Of a DNA stretch of 7,611 nt, positions 6,307-7,611 are shown piece after piece. Origin of the DNA: Acidobacteriaceae bacterium (GTDB lineage Bacteria; Acidobacteriota; Terriglobia; Terriglobales; SbA1). The stretch spans positions 5,433-13,043 of the forward strand of contig PMHI01000492.1 of assembly GCA_003156615.1 (NCBI GenBank), written 5' to 3'. Below the pieces are notes generated by a model. It ran no database searches and was not told the DNA's origin. It was given only the letters and a program-made list of their open reading frames with translations. How positions within the stretch are numbered: the stretch's first letter is position 1; every line of letters starts with the position of its first letter. The position numbers and the translations under genes were made by a program.

Positions 6307-7433
6307 GTTCGCCGGGGGCGTGGATTCTCCGCACGATCTAGAGCATCCAGCCGCACTTGCTCGCCGAATTCCCGCAGCTGGCGAGAAAGCTTCTCAACCC
6401 TTGAGGAGGAGGGTGGCGCACTCCTGCGCAGGATCTTCGCCGACCTCTTCTTGAACGCCAGCACTCGCTGCACTGATTCTCGGACGCGTTTGGCAAACTT
6501 CGGGTCGCGCTCTATCGTATTCACTAACTCTTCGTAGGCCTGCGCAACGTAGTCCTCGCGATGGCAGATCAGGCACAAATCTCCGCCCGCGCGGATGTGC
6601 TCTACTGCAGCCTGTTTTACGGAAGCCGCCGACAAAACTCCTCCCATCTCCAGGTCGTCCGACACGATCAGGTGGCGGTAGCCGACACGCTTCCGCAGGA
6701 TGTTCGTAATCCAGATCTTCGAGAGCGACGCTGGAGTTTGATCGTGCGTGACCAGCGGATACGCCGCGTGCGAAATCATTACCAACGGCATCTGCGCACG
6801 GAGCATGCGGTAAGGGAGCAGATCCTCGGCCCAAAGTCTCTGAATCGTCTTCTCGATCACTGGCAGCGCGTGATGGCTGTCGAGTCTGCCCTCGCCCAGA
6901 CCGGGGAAATGTTTGCCACATCCCAGCACGCCCGCAAGGCGAAGCCCGGCGAGAAACTCGCGGGCATAGGCAGCGGTTTCGCGCGGGTCTGGCGAGACCA
7001 CTCGGGAACTCATCACGCTGCGCGAGGCTTCGAATGCCAGGTCGAGCACGGGAGCGAAGTCGAGCCTGAATCCCAGAGCGCGGCAGTTCTCTCCGATTAC
7101 CTGTCCGTGTTTGCGGAAGAGTTTGCGGTCGCCGGTCGAGAACACATCCGCCGCCGAGGGTGCCGGCCCGAGCACTTCGCGAAAGCGATCGACGCTTCCG
7201 CCTTCGAGATCGACGCAGGGAAACAGTGGCACAGAGACGCAGTTCTGGCACTCGCGCAGCAGTTGCCAGGTCTGCTCGGCAGTCTTGATATTTCGTGCAA
7301 ATAGGATTACGCCTGCCGGCTGCATCCGTTTGAGCAGGGAACTGAATCGCGGCGTGATCTCCGTGCCGTCGAAGCCGACGATCAGGAGCTGCCCAATTTG
7401 ACTGATCTGGCGCGTCTTTGGCTGGGCAATCAT
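6303..7433 (-). CDS. nagZ: Beta-N-acetylhexosaminidase NagZ (glycoside hydrolase family 3)
   Basis: A 376-residue GH3 enzyme. NagZ removes GlcNAc from GlcNAc-1,6-anhydroMurNAc muropeptides during wall recycling. No signal peptide is visible, so it should be cytoplasmic. Motifs: VDLEGGSVDRF (74-84; usual DQEGGRVxR), GFRLDFAPVLD (121-131), GKHFPGLG (173-180), the D185-S-H187 dyad of the flexible acid/base loop, and SDDLEM (258-263) with D259 as likely nucleophile. In KHFPGLG the usual histidine of KHFPGHG is leucine (L179). After the GH3 domain, about 45 residues (from about 330) form a basic, Arg-rich tail beyond the usual end of the single-domain 341-residue E. coli enzyme; the anmK start lies at its very end. 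ATG at 7433 follows the mutS stop by 43 bases, with no strong ribosome binding site. Confidence 0.93.
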   Translation of the reverse strand: MIAQPKTRQISQIGQLLIVGFDGTEITPRFSSLLKRMQPAGVILFARNIKTAEQTWQLLRECQNCVSVPLFPCVDLEGGSVDRFREVLGPAPSAADVFSTGDRKLFRKHGQVIGENCRALGFRLDFAPVLDLAFEASRSVMSSRVVSPDPRETAAYAREFLAGLRLAGVLGCGKHFPGLGEGRLDSHHALPVIEKTIQRLWAEDLLPYRMLRAQMPLVMISHAAYPLVTHDQTPASLSKIWITNILRKRVGYRHLIVSDDLEMGGVLSAASVKQAAVEHIRAGGDLCLICHREDYVAQAYEELVNTIERDPKFAKRVRESVQRVLAFKKRSAKILRRSAPPSSSRVEKLSRQLREFGEQVRLDALDRAENPRPRRT

Positions 7434-7476
7434 CCGATAGATTTTGCGAACTACTCAGGCTGCGTGTGCTCTGCGG

Positions 7477-7611
7477 TTAGATTTCTTTTTTCAACTCCGC
7501 CAACAGATTCAGCGCCTCCAGCGGCGTGAGCCGATTTAAGTCTACTGCACTCAGTTTCTCCAGCACGGGCTGCGACAGCGGCGTGAAGATGGTCAACTGC
7601 GTCGGGGGAGG
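7477..7611 (-). CDS. mutS: DNA mismatch repair protein MutS, C-terminal 44 residues
   Basis: The frame enters from the right edge and ends with TAA at 7479-7477. The visible tail reads [16 protein letters not shown], then [20 protein letters not shown]. Ending in [15 protein letters not shown] is typical of the last helices of MutS, which recognises base mismatches and starts strand-directed repair. QLTIF at 7585-7599 matches the sliding-clamp-binding pentapeptide found at this place in other MutS proteins (QMSLL in E. coli). The mismatch-binding, ATPase and most of the C-terminal domain lie outside the window, so completeness cannot be judged. It is probably the upstream member of the minus-strand gene run, with 43 bases to nagZ. 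Confidence 0.9.
   Translation of the reverse strand, partial: PPPTQLTIFTPLSQPVLEKLSAVDLNRLTPLEALNLLAELKKEI

Noticed and set aside
6561..7304. Plus-strand open frame opposite nagZ
   Set aside because: No domain is recognisable and it lies wholly antisense to a GH3 enzyme with intact motifs.

Overview
The window is a compact, GC-rich bacterial chromosomal segment with almost no non-coding DNA. Gene content and protein style suggest an Acidobacteriota (Terriglobia-like) genome. The pointers are a signal-peptide plus TPR protein resembling acidobacterial secretin N-termini, a MutS tail, and a one-strand run of tightly packed housekeeping genes. This assignment is an inference; no rRNA or other taxonomic marker is present.

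Layout, left to right. Positions 1-372 (minus) hold the first 124 residues of an exported TPR protein that runs off the left edge. A 130-base divergent spacer (373-502) with two short inverted repeats follows. Positions 503-1594 (plus) encode an exported serine hydrolase of the class C beta-lactamase/esterase fold. It converges on a long minus-strand run that occupies the rest of the window.

Read in transcription order, that run is mutS (3' end only), nagZ, anmK, a DUF1697 gene, a lipoprotein peptide-binding protein (SBP family 5), an SRPBCC-domain gene and ymdB. Three junctions overlap (nagZ/anmK, DUF1697/SBP, SBP/SRPBCC) and the other three gaps are 34-43 bases, so one operon is likely.

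The biological theme of the middle of the run is cell-wall recycling. NagZ trims GlcNAc from GlcNAc-1,6-anhydroMurNAc products, and AnmK turns the released anhydroMurNAc into MurNAc-6-phosphate. A translationally coupled peptide-binding lipoprotein downstream could be an MppA-like murein-peptide receptor; that role is a hypothesis drawn from context. DUF1697 and SRPBCC are passengers of unknown function. MutS (mismatch repair) and YmdB (2',3'-cyclic-nucleotide phosphodiesterase) bracket the run without an obvious link to it. I see no mobile elements, CRISPR array, tRNA/rRNA genes or convincing terminators.
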